A DNA stretch of 16,022 nucleotides from Bacteroidota bacterium (lineage in GTDB: Bacteria > Bacteroidota > Bacteroidia > Chitinophagales > Saprospiraceae), in assembly GCA_029573365.1 (NCBI GenBank), contig JAKQGD010000153.1:1-16022 (forward strand), given 5' to 3'. The notes beneath the pieces are model-generated. The model ran no database searches and was not told the origin of the DNA. It saw nothing but the letters and a program-made list of their open reading frames with translations. The first letter of the stretch is position 1. Each line of letters opens with the position of its first letter. Positions 15,499 through 16,022 of this stretch are shown here, piece after piece. The position numbers and the translations under genes were made by a program.

Positions 15499-16022
15499 AT
15501 GAAAATTTTTCGTTTGAAAGCGACACTTCTGGCCTTTGTTTTTCTGGCAACTTCAGTCTTTACTCTGTCAGCCCAGGAGAAAAAGATCAGAGGTGTCGTT
15601 TCCGGCGAGTCGGGTCCGCTCATCGGTGCCACCATCCAGTCAAAAGCAGACCCCGCCAAAGGGACGATCACAGATTTTGATGGTGGTTTTGAGCTCATGA
15701 CAGACCCTGCCGACGAACTGAACGTATCCTATGTGGGCTACAGGAGCTATAGCTTTATACCAGGTCAGCAAACTGAGTTTACCATAGTGTTGACTCAGGA
15801 ATCCAGTTTCCTGGATGAAGTAGTGGTCGTAGGATACGGCAATCAGAAACGCAGCGATATCAGCGGAGCCGTGGGCGTTGTGACTGCTGAGGAAATCAAA
15901 AAAGTACCCGCACTCAGGATAGAGCAGGCCATCCAGGGCCGGACCGCCGGAGTGCAGATTACCCAAACCTCGGGATCTCCGGGCAGCAGCCTCAGTGTAA
16001 GAATACGTGGTACAGGTACCAT
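15499..16022 (+). CDS. SusC/RagA-family TonB-dependent receptor, 5' part (runs off the window)
   Basis: The first 174 residues of a SusC-type outer-membrane transporter. Residues 1-25 are a signal peptide (TLSAQ). About 28-100 form the CarboxypepD_reg-like domain (IRGVVSGESGPLIGATI, TITDFDGGFEL, LNVSYVGYRSY). The family signature LDEVVVVGYGNQKRSD spans 105-120, and the plug begins at about 121 (ISGAVGVVTAEEI, ALRIEQAIQGRTAGVQI, SVRIRGTGT). SusC proteins import oligosaccharides or peptides with a SusD lipoprotein lid, normally encoded just downstream, beyond this window. ATG 15499 follows an A/G-rich stretch 9 bases after the previous stop, so it is almost certainly co-transcribed with the binding protein. 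It is complete as far as visible, with no frame breaks. Confidence 0.93.
   Translation, partial: MKIFRLKATLLAFVFLATSVFTLSAQEKKIRGVVSGESGPLIGATIQSKADPAKGTITDFDGGFELMTDPADELNVSYVGYRSYSFIPGQQTEFTIVLTQESSFLDEVVVVGYGNQKRSDISGAVGVVTAEEIKKVPALRIEQAIQGRTAGVQITQTSGSPGSSLSVRIRGTGT

Noticed and set aside
1..16022. Search for CRISPR repeats, insertion sequences, phage, toxin-antitoxin or defence genes.
   Set aside because: I see no regularly spaced repeat arrays, transposase or integrase motifs, or defence-type domains; the gene content is typical chromosomal Bacteroidota.

Overview
The window looks like a chromosomal segment of a Bacteroidota bacterium, most likely of the Saprospiria type. Three secreted proteins end in type IX secretion (T9SS) C-terminal sorting domains. 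There is a SusC/RagA receptor, a CarboxypepD_reg/plug/barrel outer-membrane protein and a propeller/Y_Y_Y/LuxR membrane regulator. Three TAnnTTTG-type -7 boxes sit where Bacteroidota promoters would be. The lineage is inferred from these architectures; no rRNA or marker gene is present.

Layout. Positions 1-2400 (minus): a Cys-rich surface protein with a dockerin-like Ca-binding segment and a T9SS tail, its -7 box, and a good intrinsic terminator. 2565-2848 (minus): a small 77-aa membrane protein with its own -7 box. 2980-3069 (minus): tRNA-Pro(GGG) with a -7 box. 3210-4835 (plus): a membrane-anchored alkaline-phosphatase-superfamily phosphodiesterase, probably starting at TTG. 5013-7448 (plus): a TonB-receptor-like outer-membrane barrel protein. 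7509-9908 (minus): an apparent two-gene operon of a secreted PHB-depolymerase/feruloyl-esterase-like enzyme followed, 4 bases later, by an alkylglycerol-monooxygenase-like membrane hydroxylase whose reading frame is broken near 7890. 10112-12952 (minus): a large membrane-spanning one-component regulator (beta-propeller, Y_Y_Y, TM helix, coiled coil, LuxR-type HTH). 13117-16022 (plus): a multi-module carbohydrate-binding-like T9SS protein followed 9 bases later by the start of a susC gene that runs off the end.

The right-hand end reads as the start of a glycan-uptake locus. The regulator is divergent from the binding protein and SusC, and their 164-bp shared intergenic region holds three GATGTA repeats 22 and 11 bp apart, two of them inside near-palindromes. 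This is a plausible operator for the regulator and is the most interesting non-coding signal here. The other notable item is the frameshift in the histidine-box hydroxylase. I see no CRISPR array, prophage, insertion sequence or defence system; most of the window is ordinary Bacteroidota chromosome.
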